DNA of 7,163 nucleotides from NCBI GenBank assembly GCA_041485285.1, contig JBGPJF010000102.1:1-7163 (forward strand). The letters are read 5' to 3'. The translations under genes and the position numbers were made by a program. Origin of the DNA: DATEUP01 sp041485285. GTDB lineage: Archaea > Thermoplasmatota > DTKX01 > DATEUP01. Below are positions 6,988-7,163 of this stretch, piece by piece; position 1 is the first letter of the stretch, and every line of letters begins with the position of its first letter. The notes below the pieces were generated by a model that was not told the DNA's origin, did no database searches, and worked only from the letters and a program-made list of their open reading frames with translations.

Positions 6988-7001
6988 GGACTCGGCGTCC
7001 C

Positions 7002-7020
7002 TATCTGATAAGATATAAAT
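7002..7020 (+). promoter_or_regulatory. TATA-box promoter with overlapping inverted repeat, upstream of the membrane-protein gene
   Basis: ATATAAAT (7013-7020) is a strong TATA element 15-33 nt after the stop of the surface-protein gene. Its predicted start is near 7041. TATCT (7002-7006) and AGATA (7011-7015) form a perfect inverted repeat around GATA, covering the usual position of the TFB recognition element and the edge of the TATA box. Such a placement would suit a repressor operator, which is inference. Confidence 0.6.
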
Positions 7021-7042
7021 GTCCGCCCCGGGCTGGCGCGCT

Positions 7043-7048
7043 GGAGGG
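7043..7048 (+). promoter_or_regulatory. Shine-Dalgarno deciding the GTG start at 7057
   Basis: GGAGGG ends eight nucleotides before GTG 7057. It is the best ribosome binding site in the window and fixes this start over the in-frame ATG at 7111. With a transcript start near 7041 the leader would be only about 16 nt. Confidence 0.7.
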
Positions 7049-7056
7049 TAAAGGCA

Positions 7057-7163
7057 GTGGCCCACGAATCGACCCGCCCCAGCCTGGCCCATGCAAGCTT
7101 TCCCACGGCCATGGTCGTTTTCTCCGGTTTCCTGTTCCTTGTCGCGATCGTCCTCCTGCTCCC
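7057..7163 (+). CDS. N-terminus of a membrane protein of unknown function (runs off the right edge)
   Basis: Thirty-five complete codons are visible from GTG 7057 and the frame is open to the edge. A polar stretch of about 16 residues (MAHESTRPSLAHASFP) is followed by an uninterrupted hydrophobic segment from about Thr17 to the edge (AMVVFSGFLFLVAIVLLL). This is most likely a first transmembrane helix rather than a cleaved signal peptide, because the polar lead is long and no small-residue cleavage site is visible. The gene has its own TATA box and Shine-Dalgarno, so it need not be cotranscribed with the surface-protein gene. The family cannot be named from this fragment. Confidence 0.7.
   Translation, partial: MAHESTRPSLAHASFPTAMVVFSGFLFLVAIVLLL

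Noticed and set aside
6988..7000. GGAC-TCGGC-GTCC as a terminator after the surface-protein gene
   Set aside because: The stem is only four base pairs and no T-run follows; it is too weak to call.
1..7163. RNA genes, CRISPR arrays, insertion sequences, attachment sites or integrases
   Set aside because: I looked on both strands and found no tRNA-like T-loop, repeat-spacer pattern, transposase motif or terminal repeats.

Overview
The window looks like chromosomal DNA from a GC-rich archaeon, most likely a euryarchaeote and possibly of the Thermoplasmatota. Three things point that way. AT-rich TATA-box-like elements sit at archaeal distances upstream of three gene starts in otherwise GC-rich sequence. 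The large surface protein ends in a PGF-CTERM tail (a P-G-F-E motif, a hydrophobic stretch, then basic residues), the known substrate signal of archaeosortase A. The same protein carries about 39 N-glycosylation sequons. Assignment to a phylum is inference.

Layout. (1) Positions 1-504, minus strand: the N-terminal 168 codons of pdxS, the PLP synthase subunit, running off the left edge. (2) 505-639: a short spacer with an imperfect hairpin. (3) 640-2574, minus strand: a 644-residue secreted protein of no family I recognise, rich in cysteine and without N-glycosylation sequons. (4) 2575-3120: a divergent intergenic region of about 545 bp with one promoter at each end, a nested inverted repeat in the middle and no convincing gene. 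(5) 3121-6987, plus strand: a giant cell-surface protein. It has a signal peptide, a complete seven-bladed FG-GAP (integrin-alpha-like) propeller, a beta-rich domain, five fibronectin type III modules, two Ig-like modules and the PGF-CTERM anchor. (6) 6988-7056: a promoter with an inverted repeat overlapping the TATA box and a good Shine-Dalgarno. (7) 7057 to the right edge: the N-terminus of a membrane protein.

How the genes relate. pdxS is housekeeping vitamin B6 synthesis and seems unrelated to its neighbours. The two exported proteins are divergently transcribed and chemically opposite: one has 12 cysteines and no sequons, the other has no cysteine in its ectodomain and many sequons. They could be a secreted factor and a surface adhesin of one envelope system, but nothing in the sequence proves it.

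The most striking signal is a sharp change of synonymous codon use inside the giant surface-protein gene. It falls at about 5122, exactly on the linker between the first and second FN3 modules. DNA from about 640 to 5121 has a relaxed third position (about 62-77% GC in hand-counted samples). The DNA after it (85-92%), and also pdxS, is strongly GC-ending. This looks like a modular recombination joint.
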